Shown: positions 29,144 to 38,423 of the stretch, piece by piece | How positions within the stretch are numbered: position 1 is the stretch's first letter | How the letters are laid out: every line of letters starts with the position of its first letter | Assembly: GCA_902781045.1 (NCBI GenBank) | Contig: CACZHT010000006.1 | Coordinates: 1-64,000, forward strand | From: an uncultured Bacteroidales bacterium | GTDB lineage: Bacteria; Bacteroidota; Bacteroidia; Bacteroidales; Muribaculaceae | Length of the DNA: 64,000 nucleotides | Direction: 5' to 3' | Notes under the pieces: model-generated | Databases searched by the model: none | Seen by the model: the letters and a program-made list of their open reading frames with translations, nothing else | Told to the model about the DNA's origin: nothing | Program-made: the position numbers and the translations under genes

Positions 29144-30586
29144 ATGTGCACTATCATTGGACGTAAACAAGAGTCAGCCGAGTTGTTGCGGCATCTGAAC
29201 AGCGGCAGGGCCGAATTCATTGCAGTGTATGGTCGCCGCCGTGTGGGCAAGACATTCCTGATCACCGAGCTGTTGCGCGACTTCATGGTCTTTGACCACA
29301 CCGGTCTGTCGCCCTACGACCGCACTCGCCGTGTGACCCTGAAAGATCAGTTGCTGAACTTCTATTTTTCGCTTGTCCGTCACGGTTTTGAGCATAGTGT
29401 TCCTCCTCGTACGTGGATGGATGCGTTCTTCATGCTCGAGCAGCTGCTCGAGCGCCTGGACACAGGCATGCGCCAGGTGGTGTTTATCGACGAGTTGCCG
29501 TGGATGGACAGTGCCCGTTCGGGCTTCCTGACTGCCCTCGAAGCCTTTTGGAACGGTTGGGGCAACCGCCGCCACAGCCTGTGTCTGGTGGTATGCGGCT
29601 CGGCCACCTCATGGATGCTCGACAACCTGATCAACAACAAGGGTGGCCTGTATGGGCGCCTGACCGCCGAAATTCAGCTGAGTCCTTTCAGCCTGCGTGA
29701 GTGCGAGCAATATCTCAAGAGCCGCAACATCACCCTGTCGCGCTACAACGTCGCGCAAGCCTATATGATACTGGGTGGAATTCCTTTCTACCTGTCGCTG
29801 ATGAACCCTTCTTACAGTCTGGCGCAGAACATTGACGCATTGTTCTTTGGCCCTAAAGCCAAGCTGGGTGACGAGTTCGAGCGGCTTTTCAACTCCATCT
29901 TTGACCATGCCGACCAGTGCATGAGCATCGTCCGTACCTTGGGCCGCCGCCATTCAGGCTACACACGCGGTGAGATTTCGCAATTGACCGGAATTGCTCC
30001 TAATGGCGAGTTGACCAAGATGCTCAAGGCTCTGGTGGGCAGCGAGTTTGTGATGCGCTACAAGCCCATGTCACCAGGTCATCGCCAGGAAGACCATTAC
30101 CGGCTGACCGACCACTTCTGCTGGTTCTGGCTGCACTTCAAGGAGAGGAAGCATGTCGTTGAGCAAGACTACTGGCAACACCATCTCAAGGAGTCGGAGG
30201 TGTCGAGCTGGCGCGGTCTGGCCTTTGAGGAAGTGTGTTTCCGTCACATCCGTCAGATCAAATATGCCCTGCAGATAGCAGGCGTATCGTCGCACGAGTC
30301 GGCCTATCTCGTCCGGGGCGACGGAGAGCAGGACGGGCTACAGATTGACTTGCTGATAGACCGTGCCGATGATGTGGTGAATGTGTGCGAGATGAAATTC
30401 AACAAGACCGCACTGACAGTGACCAAAGCGTATGCTTCCCGGCTGGCTCAACGCCTTGAAAGCCTCGAGCGAGCGTGGCCCGACAAGACATTTGTGTTGA
30501 CTCTGGTCAGTGCCCACGAAGCCACAGCTAATGAGTATAGCGAAGCCTTTGCTGCCACAGTGACACTGGACGATCTGTTCGCCTAG
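29144..30586 (+). CDS. AAA ATPase with C-terminal DUF234 nuclease-like domain
   Basis: 480 residues. Walker A is YGRRRVGKTFL near residue 30, Walker B is VVFIDELPW near 115, and a sensor-like 'LVVCGSATSWM' follows; this is the archaeal-type MoxR-unrelated AAA_14/AAA_35-like family common in Bacteroidetes. A winged-helix-like stretch lies at about 265-300. The C-terminal ~150 residues match DUF234, a restriction-endonuclease-like fold, with 'GLQIDLLIDRADDVVNVCEMKF' supplying the D...ExK pattern. Cellular role is not established for this multi-copy family. It has its own promoter, no partner gene, and is convergent with the next regulator (10 bp gap). Confidence 0.85.
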   Translation: MCTIIGRKQESAELLRHLNSGRAEFIAVYGRRRVGKTFLITELLRDFMVFDHTGLSPYDRTRRVTLKDQLLNFYFSLVRHGFEHSVPPRTWMDAFFMLEQLLERLDTGMRQVVFIDELPWMDSARSGFLTALEAFWNGWGNRRHSLCLVVCGSATSWMLDNLINNKGGLYGRLTAEIQLSPFSLRECEQYLKSRNITLSRYNVAQAYMILGGIPFYLSLMNPSYSLAQNIDALFFGPKAKLGDEFERLFNSIFDHADQCMSIVRTLGRRHSGYTRGEISQLTGIAPNGELTKMLKALVGSEFVMRYKPMSPGHRQEDHYRLTDHFCWFWLHFKERKHVVEQDYWQHHLKESEVSSWRGLAFEEVCFRHIRQIKYALQIAGVSSHESAYLVRGDGEQDGLQIDLLIDRADDVVNVCEMKFNKTALTVTKAYASRLAQRLESLERAWPDKTFVLTLVSAHEATANEYSEAFAATVTLDDLFA

Positions 30587-30595
30587 CGGCCTGCG

Positions 30596-33439
30596 TCACT
30601 CAAAGTGGAGCAGGAAGTCGACCAGGTTAATGCCCTCGGGCAGGTCTAGCTTGCGGCGCAGGCGGTAGCGCGCGCCCTCGACGCCGCGCACGGTCAAGCC
30701 CGTGAACTGTGCGATGTCCTTGGTCGACAGGTTGAGTCGCAACAGTGCACAGAAGCGCAGGTCGGTCGGTGTGAGCGACGGATAGCGCTCCCGCAGGTTC
30801 TTGAAGAAATTCTTGTGGATGAGGTTGAAATTGTTCTGATAGACTTCCCAGAAGTTGTCGCTGTCGGCACTCTCGCCCAGCTGGCTGAGCATAGCCGCCA
30901 TGTCGCTCCGGCTGATGGAGCCCTTGCGCCGCTTGTCGCGCAGGGTGTCGCGGATACCCTCGATGGCCTGGTTGCGTGCGGCGGCATCCAGTGCCAGCGA
31001 CGCCGCCTCGCGTGCCTTGTCGTCGAGCTGTGCCTCCAGCAGTTGCTGCTTCTGCTGGGCGATGACCTTCTCTTGTTCCAGCACCTTGATGTCCTGCTGC
31101 AGTCGCCGGTCTTCGTACTGCCGCTTGAGCTCACGCGCAGTCTTGCGCGAGCGGTAGATGGCCAGCAGATAGGCCAGAGCGCCGAGCACAACGGCATAGA
31201 GCATCCATGCCCACCACGAGGCATAGAACGGGCGCGGACGCGTGAAGTGGTAGTCGACCGTGTCGAGCACAGTGCCGTCCAGCGTCTGCACCTGGCACGA
31301 CAGGGTATAGTCGCCATAGCCCAGCGCGTTATAGGTCATCTCGGGCACAGACTGGGTGCTCTCCAGGTTGATGCCCGCCCCGGTCAGGCGGAAGCGGAAC
31401 TGCAGCGAGCGATAGTCAAAGTTAGGGTATGAGAGGCGCACCGTCATCGAGGCCAGTGCGTGGGGGCGGTGTTTCTTGTCGCCAGCCACAGGCATAGGCT
31501 GGTCGACACCCCGGGTGCCACTGGTGGTGACTTGCGCGACGAGCAGCTTGCGGCGGCTGTCGTGGCTGTGCCCTATGCGCCGCATGTCGAGCCGTCCGAT
31601 GCCATTGTTCAGATTGAAGTAGGCCACCCCGTCGTGCACCGCCACATTGTTGCGCGTGTCGTTGCAGTCCAGACCGAAGAAGCTGGCCGACACCGAATTG
31701 ATGCGGCGGTAGGTGTTGTCCTGGTGCCGCATCAGCAGGAACCCCTCGCGCGACGCCAGCCAGAAAGTATTGTCATCGACCATCGTGGCCGAGCACACCT
31801 CACGCCCCAGGTCGCCCAGCTCGGTGAACGGCACAATCGAGTCGGCCTGGTCGTCATAGCGGTAGAAGCGCTTGCCATGTGCCATGAGCACCCGTCCGCA
31901 CACCTTCATGACATGGCTCAGCCCGGCGATGGTGTCGCCCGCCAGCACGTCGTAGCGCCGCACTGTGGCACGGCGCAGGTCGGGCGAGATGGTCAGCCGA
32001 TACAGGCCACGGCTCATGTGTGCGGCCCAGATGTTGCCCAGGTGGTCGACCTCAAACTGTGCCACGGGGGCATGGAATCCCTGCAGCTCGTGCGCCATAA
32101 CCCACTGTCCGTCGCACTTGACATAGACACGCATGGCGTAGTAGGTCGACTCGAGCAGCACCTCCCTGCCATGCAGCGTGCAGCGCCGCACACTGGTGCT
32201 GCTGCTCTTGGCCCCCATCACCGGCCCGGCAGCGGTGCCCGTGAGCGTGCGCAGGCCGTCGTTGTTGCCCAGCAAGAGCTGTCCGTCGGCCTGGGTGATG
32301 TGCCAGTTCTGTCCGTCGCTGCCGCTCACACGCGACAGTTGCCGCGACTGCAGCCCATAGTGCCAAGCCGCCTGGTTGGTGGCGATATAGAGGCACGACG
32401 GCAAGGGCTTGACGGCATAGACCATGCCGATGGACGGCTGCCCGTGCTCGGGGGTGAGCAGGGTGTAGGCCGAGGCGGTGTTGATCAGTGCCACGCCGAT
32501 GTCCAGTGCCGCCCACAAGTTGCCGTCGCTGTCGGGCATGAGATGCAGCACCGAGTTGTTGCTCAGACTGTTGCCCGTGTGATAGTGCCACCGCAGCTGC
32601 CCATCGAGCGTCAGCCCGTAGATGCCGCCCAGGATGGTGCCCACCACCAGTGTCGAGTCGCCCGGCAGCAGTGTGGCGCGGTTGACGTTGGTCTGGCGCA
32701 ACGCGTCGTCGACGGCGGTGCGCAGCGGTGAGCACTGCGCACCGTCGTAGTCATACAGTCCATGCCACTGCGAGCACAAGATGATGTGCCCCTGGCGCCC
32801 CGGCACAGCCGCCACGATGTGGTCGCCGCCCACCTGGTCGCGCCCGAACGCCCGCACAAACTTGCCGCCCGTCAGGTGGTAGTAATCACCCTCCTGCACT
32901 TGCATGTAGACCTCGCCGCCCACCTGGTGCAGATAGAGCGGCAGATGCGCTATGTCGTAGTGCGTGGTCACCCGCTTGCCGTCGTAGCTGAACCATCCGG
33001 CGAATGACTGGAAATAGACCGTTCCCCGCCGGTCGCTCACGATGTTCCAGATCTCATCGTCATGCCCCGCGTAGCCCTGCGGCCATAGCGAGGTGTAGCG
33101 CAGCTGACCATACCGGTCACGCTCCATGTATCCGAAGTCAAGATAGGTGCCCACATAGAGCCGTTGACCCACCATGAGCAGCGATCGAGCAACAGCCCCG
33201 CCGGGCAGCCGTGTCAAGGTCCAGGTGTAGCCGTCGAAGCACAGCACCCCCTCGCTGTTGCCGATGTAGACCTCGCCGTTGCTGCCCTGGGCGATGTCCC
33301 AGTTCTGCAGTCCGGCCTGATAGTCGCTCCGCCCATAGTTGTGCAGCACGGGCAGGAAGTCGGCGGCCCGCAACGGCAACCAACACAGCACCAAGAGGAC
33401 GAAAGAGATAAAATGCGCGAGTATGACTGATTTATGCAT
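30596..33439 (-). CDS. Periplasmic beta-propeller / Y_Y_Y / LuxR-type membrane regulator of the PUL
   Basis: 947 residues from ATG 33439 (MHKSVILAHFISFVLLVLCW, signal peptide). Residues about 25-690 hold propeller-type repeats ('LWAALDIGVALIN', 'IWAAHMSRGLYRLTIS'), then a Y_Y_Y-type Ig module ('FDYRSLQFRFRLTG ... YGDYTLSCQVQ') at about 695-765. A membrane helix follows (WWAWMLYAVVLGALAYLLAI, about 775-795), then a long coiled coil. The C-terminal ~65 residues are a LuxR/GerE-like HTH ('LSTKDIAQFTGLTVRGVEGA'). There are no histidine kinase or receiver motifs, so it resembles a hybrid sensor whose kinase module is replaced by direct DNA binding. Divergent from susC, so it very likely senses a breakdown product of the PUL substrate and activates susC. 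Confidence 0.87.
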   Translation of the reverse strand: MHKSVILAHFISFVLLVLCWLPLRAADFLPVLHNYGRSDYQAGLQNWDIAQGSNGEVYIGNSEGVLCFDGYTWTLTRLPGGAVARSLLMVGQRLYVGTYLDFGYMERDRYGQLRYTSLWPQGYAGHDDEIWNIVSDRRGTVYFQSFAGWFSYDGKRVTTHYDIAHLPLYLHQVGGEVYMQVQEGDYYHLTGGKFVRAFGRDQVGGDHIVAAVPGRQGHIILCSQWHGLYDYDGAQCSPLRTAVDDALRQTNVNRATLLPGDSTLVVGTILGGIYGLTLDGQLRWHYHTGNSLSNNSVLHLMPDSDGNLWAALDIGVALINTASAYTLLTPEHGQPSIGMVYAVKPLPSCLYIATNQAAWHYGLQSRQLSRVSGSDGQNWHITQADGQLLLGNNDGLRTLTGTAAGPVMGAKSSSTSVRRCTLHGREVLLESTYYAMRVYVKCDGQWVMAHELQGFHAPVAQFEVDHLGNIWAAHMSRGLYRLTISPDLRRATVRRYDVLAGDTIAGLSHVMKVCGRVLMAHGKRFYRYDDQADSIVPFTELGDLGREVCSATMVDDNTFWLASREGFLLMRHQDNTYRRINSVSASFFGLDCNDTRNNVAVHDGVAYFNLNNGIGRLDMRRIGHSHDSRRKLLVAQVTTSGTRGVDQPMPVAGDKKHRPHALASMTVRLSYPNFDYRSLQFRFRLTGAGINLESTQSVPEMTYNALGYGDYTLSCQVQTLDGTVLDTVDYHFTRPRPFYASWWAWMLYAVVLGALAYLLAIYRSRKTARELKRQYEDRRLQQDIKVLEQEKVIAQQKQQLLEAQLDDKAREAASLALDAAARNQAIEGIRDTLRDKRRKGSISRSDMAAMLSQLGESADSDNFWEVYQNNFNLIHKNFFKNLRERYPSLTPTDLRFCALLRLNLSTKDIAQFTGLTVRGVEGARYRLRRKLDLPEGINLVDFLLHFE

Positions 33440-33466
33440 AATATAAGCTTGTTTGTCTAGTGGCCG

Positions 33467-33474
33467 CAAAGGTA
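33467..33474 (-). promoter_or_regulatory. -7 box (TACCTTTG) of the PUL regulator gene
   Basis: Matches TAnnTTTG on the minus strand, 27 bp before ATG 33439. Confidence 0.55.
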
Positions 33475-33514
33475 CAAAATTGCTGGCAAATGTGCAAATT
33501 TTGCGACATTTTCA

Positions 33515-33534
33515 ATCGTAGTGCCATCGTAGTG
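33515..33534. promoter_or_regulatory. Putative operator: two ATCGTAGTG half-sites 11 bp apart
   Basis: ATCGTAGTG occurs at 33515-33523 and 33526-33534, a spacing of one helical turn, in the divergent gap between the LuxR-type regulator and susC. Related CGTAGT/GTAGTG pieces recur to 33632. Binding by the adjacent regulator is inference. Confidence 0.35.
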
Positions 33535-33644
33535 AAAATTTTCTTTACGTTTGCAATACACTACCGTACAGCGCAATACGAGGTCGTGTAGTAGTAAAAA
33601 CGTAGTCGCGAAATCGGGCATAGTAGTGTTCAAGTAGGGTAAAA

Positions 33645-33676
33645 TTTGGCCACCTCGGCAGATAGCAGTAATTTTG
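33645..33676 (+). promoter_or_regulatory. Promoter of the susC-like gene
   Basis: TTTG at 33645-33648 and TAATTTTG at 33669-33676, 20 bp apart. The wider strings AAAATTTGGCCA and GCAGTAATTTTGCA also occur in the promoter at 47344-47382. Confidence 0.65.
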
Positions 33677-33728
33677 CATAAACTAAGAACCTCATAATTG
33701 AATATTTATAAACTCTTAAAACAAAGCA

Positions 33729-36700
33729 ATGGAAAGAAAAATCTTGACACTTTTGCTCGTTGCTCTGTGTGCCATCACCGGCGCGCAGGCGCGTACAGTG
33801 AAAGGAACGGTCGTTGACCAGGTCAACGAACCCGTGATTGGTGCCACGATTAATGTGCTGGGCACGACCCTGTCGGGCGTGACCGACTTTGACGGCACCT
33901 TTGAGATTGCCAACGTGCCTGAGGGCGCGACACTCAAGTTCACCTACATCGGCATGCAGGCCGTTGAGCTGCCCGCCAGCGACAACATGACCGTGCAGAT
34001 GCAGGACGACGTGCGCAACCTTGACGAGGTGGTCGTCATCGGCTATGGCTCGGCACAGGCCAAGGACCTGACCGCACCCATCAGTGTGGTGCGTGGCGAG
34101 GAGCTGCTGGCCACACCGTCGGCCTCGCCCATGGCTGCCATGCAGGGCAAGGTGGCCGGTGTCAACGTGGTCAACAGTGGCACACCCGGCGAGGGTCCGA
34201 AGGTGCAGATTCGCGGCAACGGCTCGTTCACCGGCGGCAGCCCGCTCTATGTGGTGGACGGCATGTTCTATGACAACATCGACTTCCTCAACGCCAACGA
34301 CATCGCCGACATGTCGGTGCTCAAGGACGCTTCGGCTGCCGCAATCTATGGCGTTCGCGCCGCCAACGGCGTGGTGCTCATCACCACCAAGCACGGCAAC
34401 AAGAACCAGCCCGCCAAAATCACCTACAACGGCTACTACGGCTTCCAGAAGGCAACCAACGTGCTGAAGATGGCCAGCTCTAGCGAGTATGCCACAATGC
34501 TGCTTGAGGCAAACTATGACGCCTATGTGTCGACGATGAAGGCCTCGATTGACAACTATGGTGGCAGCTACGCCGCCAGCGACTTCCATCAGTGGACCTA
34601 CGGCAGCAACACCGACTGGTACGGCGAACTGCTGCGCACAGCCGGCATCACCGACCACAGCCTGAGCATCACCGGCGGTGGCGAGAAGGCCACCTACTCG
34701 CTGGGCATCAACTACATGTCGCAGGACGGTGTGATGGACGTGGACAACTACTACAAGCGACTCAACTTCCGCGCCGCCCTCGACTATGAGGCCACAAGCT
34801 GGCTGAAGGTGGGTTTCAACGGCATCTTCTCCAAGGGCCGCCAGCGCACCCCCAACAACGCCGCATGGCAGCAGGCCTTCAATGCCCCCGGCATCTATCC
34901 GATGATGGACAGCAAGAACAGCGCGACCTTCCCCACCCACTATGGCTCGCCCGAGAGCGTTGGGTTCACCAACAACTTCTACAACCCCGTCGCCACGGCC
35001 AACTATCAGAACAGCCGCAACGACATCAACAAGTATCTGACCAACTTCTATGCTCAGATCACCTTCATCCCCAGCAAGCTGAACTTCCGCACCAGCTATG
35101 CCTACGACTACTCGGCCATTCATAATCGCACCTATATGCCAGAGTACTATGTGAGCAGCAACCAGCGCAACGACAAGTCGTGGGTGAGCAAGAGCGAAGC
35201 CACCTATAACAACTGGATCTGGGACAACGTGCTGACCTATAAGGACAGCTTCGGCGACCACAACCTGGGAATTATGGCCGGCCACTCGCTGCGTGAGGAC
35301 AAGTACAGCTACCTCTACGGCATCGGCTACGGCATCGTCGATGGCGACGACGCCTACAAGTACATCAGCATCAGCTCGGAGAGCGACAGCCGACGCGCCA
35401 GCGATGACGGTACACGCTACCGCAGCAACAGCTACTTTGGCCGCATCAACTACGACTATCTGGGCAAGTACCTGCTGATGTTCACCTTCCGTGCCGACGG
35501 TACCAGCAAGTATCAAGAGACCTGGGGCTACTACCCCTCGGTGGGTGCCGCATGGGTGATGTCGAAGGAAGACTTCATGCTCAATCAGCATGCCTTCGAC
35601 TACCTCAAGTGGCGTGCCAGCTGGGGTCGTCTGGGCAACAATGCCGTGCCCGCCAGCGATGGCTTCCGCTCGGTATCTACCGGTGTGGGCTCGTCGGGTG
35701 TCTACGGCAATGCCACCATCGCCGGCTTCCAGAACAACAGTTACTTCACCAACCTCAAGTGGGAGGTTGTCGACGAGACCAACGTCGGTGTCGAGTTCGC
35801 CACACTGCGCAACCGCCTGAGTGTGGATGTCGACTGGTTCTACCGCATGACGCGCAAGGCCGTCATCGCTCCTCGCCTGCCCTTTGAGAACGGCACCCTG
35901 CTGCAGAACATCGGCAAGATTCTCAACACCGGTGTGGACTTGAGCATCAACTGGGCCGACCGCGCGGGCAACGACTTCAAATATAATATCGGTGCCAACC
36001 TGTCTTACCTCAAGAACGAGGTCAAGAGTCTGTCGGGCAACCCCTACATTGCCGGTGGCAAGACCTATCAGTTTGTGGGCAAGGAGATGAACTCGTTCTA
36101 CGGCTATGTCGTGGACGGCATCTATCAGACCCCCGAGGAGTGCGCCAACGACCGCACCGCTGTGGCCAATGGCTTGCAGCCCGGTGACTTCAAGTACAAG
36201 GACCTGAACAACGACGGCATCGTCGACGGCGAGGACCGCACCACGCTAGGCTCTTACCTGCCCAACCTGATCTACAGCCTGAACTTCGGCTTCCAGTGGA
36301 AGGGGCTTGACTTCTCGCTCACGACCTACGGCAACGCGGGTGCACAGATGTACAACCGCAAGCGCGCCCTGCGTTATGCACAGAGCAACTACAACTTCGA
36401 CCACGACCAGGTGGCCAACCGCTGGACCGGTGCCGGCTCGACCAACACTTATCCCTCGGCCGCCGGATGGATTCGCTCGTGGAACGTCAGTGACCAGCGT
36501 GTCAACTCGTTCTTTGTCGAGGACGCCGACTTCTTCCGCATCCAGAACATCACCCTGGGCTACACCTTCAAGAACATCAAGATGGGCTCTTACACCATGC
36601 CGTCGCTGCGCCTGAGCGCAACGGCCGACCGCCCATTGACCCTGTTCAAGTCGCACAGTTTCACCCCCGAGTTGAGCGACACCGAGGGATGGGACACCGA

Positions 36701-36752
36701 GGTCTATCCGCTCACCGCAACCTACACCTTCGGGGTGACCATCGATTTCTAA
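33729..36752 (+). CDS. susC: SusC/RagA-family TonB-linked outer membrane transporter
   Basis: 1007 residues. Signal peptide MERKILTLLLVALCAITGAQA, then a carboxypeptidase-regulatory-like domain (about 22-100, 'VKGTVVDQVNEPVIGATINV'). Next comes the TonB-box region 'LDEVVVIGYG' and the plug ('KVAGVNVVNSGTPGEGPKVQIRGNGS', 'SVLKDASAAAIYGVRAANGVVLITTK'), and then a long beta-barrel ending 'TYTFGVTIDF' with terminal Phe. It imports oligosaccharides through the outer membrane with SusD as lid and TonB energy. First gene of the PUL, with a strong promoter and a divergent regulator. The substrate is not readable from this protein; the neighbouring GH144 and GH3 suggest beta-1,2-glucan oligosaccharides. 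Confidence 0.95.
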   Translation: MERKILTLLLVALCAITGAQARTVKGTVVDQVNEPVIGATINVLGTTLSGVTDFDGTFEIANVPEGATLKFTYIGMQAVELPASDNMTVQMQDDVRNLDEVVVIGYGSAQAKDLTAPISVVRGEELLATPSASPMAAMQGKVAGVNVVNSGTPGEGPKVQIRGNGSFTGGSPLYVVDGMFYDNIDFLNANDIADMSVLKDASAAAIYGVRAANGVVLITTKHGNKNQPAKITYNGYYGFQKATNVLKMASSSEYATMLLEANYDAYVSTMKASIDNYGGSYAASDFHQWTYGSNTDWYGELLRTAGITDHSLSITGGGEKATYSLGINYMSQDGVMDVDNYYKRLNFRAALDYEATSWLKVGFNGIFSKGRQRTPNNAAWQQAFNAPGIYPMMDSKNSATFPTHYGSPESVGFTNNFYNPVATANYQNSRNDINKYLTNFYAQITFIPSKLNFRTSYAYDYSAIHNRTYMPEYYVSSNQRNDKSWVSKSEATYNNWIWDNVLTYKDSFGDHNLGIMAGHSLREDKYSYLYGIGYGIVDGDDAYKYISISSESDSRRASDDGTRYRSNSYFGRINYDYLGKYLLMFTFRADGTSKYQETWGYYPSVGAAWVMSKEDFMLNQHAFDYLKWRASWGRLGNNAVPASDGFRSVSTGVGSSGVYGNATIAGFQNNSYFTNLKWEVVDETNVGVEFATLRNRLSVDVDWFYRMTRKAVIAPRLPFENGTLLQNIGKILNTGVDLSINWADRAGNDFKYNIGANLSYLKNEVKSLSGNPYIAGGKTYQFVGKEMNSFYGYVVDGIYQTPEECANDRTAVANGLQPGDFKYKDLNNDGIVDGEDRTTLGSYLPNLIYSLNFGFQWKGLDFSLTTYGNAGAQMYNRKRALRYAQSNYNFDHDQVANRWTGAGSTNTYPSAAGWIRSWNVSDQRVNSFFVEDADFFRIQNITLGYTFKNIKMGSYTMPSLRLSATADRPLTLFKSHSFTPELSDTEGWDTEVYPLTATYTFGVTIDF

Positions 36753-36822
36753 ATCAAGAAGTTATGTAGTTGAGTAGTTAAGTGGTTAAGACATGACTCA
36801 ATGAGGCTAAACGGCCTGCAGG

Positions 36823-36866
36823 CAATCGTCTTGACTCTATTTAACTCCCTAACTCCCTGTAACTAC
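36823..36866 (-). repeat. Short interspersed repeat (GTAGTTA..GGGAGTTA..AGACGATTG), copy in PUL
   Basis: The reverse complement of this stretch resembles 45321-45354 (GTAGTTAAGGGAGTTAAAGG .. AAGACGATTG). It lies between susC and susD. Confidence 0.5.
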
Positions 36867-36896
36867 ACAATAAAAATTTTCATAAAAACAACGACA

Positions 36897-38342
36897 ATGA
36901 AATTTCTGAAACATATCATGATGGCAGGGTTGCTGATGGTGGCCGCCACCTCGTGCAACGACTGGATGGACATCCTGCCCGAGAACACCCTGCCCGAGGC
37001 AGATGTCGACTACACCAAGACCGGCGACATGTATATGCCCGTGTCGGGAGTCTATGCCAAGCTGCGCACCGGCGGCATGCACTGGGTCATCTGGCCGTTG
37101 AGCATCATCCGTGACGGCGACGTGTGGAGTGGCCGTGTCGACGACCAGGGACTGCTGGTCGACTTCGGCAACCTCAAGTATGACAACTCGTTCTGGGGAC
37201 TGAACGAGATGTGGAACCAGTACTATGGCATGGTCAAGGTGGCTAACGGTGCCCTCGAGTCGCTAGACCGCTATGCCGAGCACATCACCAACGACGCTGA
37301 CCGTGCCACCTATCGCGCCTACTGCGGCGAGGTGCGCATCCTGCGTGCCTACGCCTACTATCGTCTGAGCCAAGCCTTCGGCGATGTCACCATCCTGCGC
37401 AACAACAGCCAGAGCGACCTTACTCGCTCGACCAAGGACGCCGTTGAGCGCTACATGCTCGAGGACCTGCAGTATGCCATCGACAACTGCCCCAAGGTGC
37501 GCCCCAACGAGGCAACACACATTGGCGCCGCCACGGCCTACACCGCCGAGCTGCTGGCAGCCAAGATTCATCTGAACCGTGGCGACTGGGCCGAGGCCGA
37601 GGCACTGACCAACGACATCATCGCAAGCAACAAGTTTGAGCTGTACGGTGACTTCTACAACCTGTTCAAGATTCCCGGCAAACTGTGCAACGAGAGCCTG
37701 CTGGAGTGCCAGTGCACCGACTTCGGTCAGGGCAGCGGCGACATGGTCGACGCCGACCAGTGGTTTGTCTTCCAGGGCCCGGGCAACCTGGGCGGCTGGA
37801 ACTTTGTCGGCATCACCGACAAGTTTATCAACTGGGCTGAGGGACGTGGCGAGACCATCCGTCTCGAGACTTCGGTCTTGCGTGGCGGCACCACTACCCG
37901 CGACGGTGACTATATCAACGTCATGGGCAATGTCAGCAACACCAACACCTGGAACGGCAAGGCCTACACCCCGACCAACCAGCTGACCGAGGGACGCACA
38001 AAGTATGGCTCGAACAACAACATCCGCATCTTCCGCTATGCCGAGGTTCTGCTCATCAACGCCGAGGCCAAGGTGCGCCAGAACAAGAACGGCGACCAGC
38101 CCTTCAACCTGGTGCGCACACGCGCACAGATGCCCACCATGACCAACGTCACCGTCGACCAGATTCTGGACGAGCGCCGCATGGAGCTGGTGTGTGAGTG
38201 GGGTGAGCGATACAACGACCTGTGCCGCACAGGCAAGGCCGCTACCGAGCTCACCGGCTGGAACGAGAGCGTACGCTACTATCCTGTGCCATTGACACAG
38301 ATGCAGACCGTGCCCACTCTGGCCAACGAACCGCTGAACTAA
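36897..38342 (+). CDS. susD: SusD/RagB-family surface glycan-binding lipoprotein
   Basis: 481 residues from ATG 36897 (MKFLKHIMMAGLLMVAATSC); the longer frame from 36801 starts within intergenic repeat sequence. A lipobox with Cys near residue 20 follows the signal peptide. The SusD pattern is visible: 'EVRILRAYAYYRLSQAFGDVTI', TPR-like helices, and the C-terminal 'RYAEVLLINAEAKV ... ILDERRMELVCEWGERYNDLCRTG'. SusD binds the glycan and closes over SusC. It is 144 bp after susC and is followed by an intrinsic terminator, so susC and susD may be expressed more than the downstream enzymes. Confidence 0.95.
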   Translation: MKFLKHIMMAGLLMVAATSCNDWMDILPENTLPEADVDYTKTGDMYMPVSGVYAKLRTGGMHWVIWPLSIIRDGDVWSGRVDDQGLLVDFGNLKYDNSFWGLNEMWNQYYGMVKVANGALESLDRYAEHITNDADRATYRAYCGEVRILRAYAYYRLSQAFGDVTILRNNSQSDLTRSTKDAVERYMLEDLQYAIDNCPKVRPNEATHIGAATAYTAELLAAKIHLNRGDWAEAEALTNDIIASNKFELYGDFYNLFKIPGKLCNESLLECQCTDFGQGSGDMVDADQWFVFQGPGNLGGWNFVGITDKFINWAEGRGETIRLETSVLRGGTTTRDGDYINVMGNVSNTNTWNGKAYTPTNQLTEGRTKYGSNNNIRIFRYAEVLLINAEAKVRQNKNGDQPFNLVRTRAQMPTMTNVTVDQILDERRMELVCEWGERYNDLCRTGKAATELTGWNESVRYYPVPLTQMQTVPTLANEPLN

Positions 38343-38370
38343 CGAAATCATACGCTCTTCATTTTAACCC

Positions 38371-38414
38371 CAGGCAGGGTGATACCACCCGTGGTTTCAC
38401 CCTGCCTTTTTTTT
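38371..38414 (+). terminator. Intrinsic terminator between susD and the GH43-like gene
   Basis: AGGCAGGGTGA (38372-38382) and TCACCCTGCCT (38397-38407) form a perfect 11-bp stem, with ACCAC/GTGGT pairing in the loop, followed by TTTTTTT. It ends about 10 bp before ATG 38424, so readthrough must feed the downstream genes unless another promoter exists. Confidence 0.88.
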
Positions 38415-38423
38415 AAAAAAACG

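Noticed and set aside
30596..33439. Reading the PUL regulator as a hybrid two-component histidine kinase
   Set aside because: After the membrane helix there is a coiled coil and a LuxR HTH only; no H-box, ATPase or receiver motifs are present.
33630..35591. 653-residue minus-strand frame opposite susC
   Set aside because: Antisense shadow of the SusC barrel; low-complexity Val/Ala/His composition.
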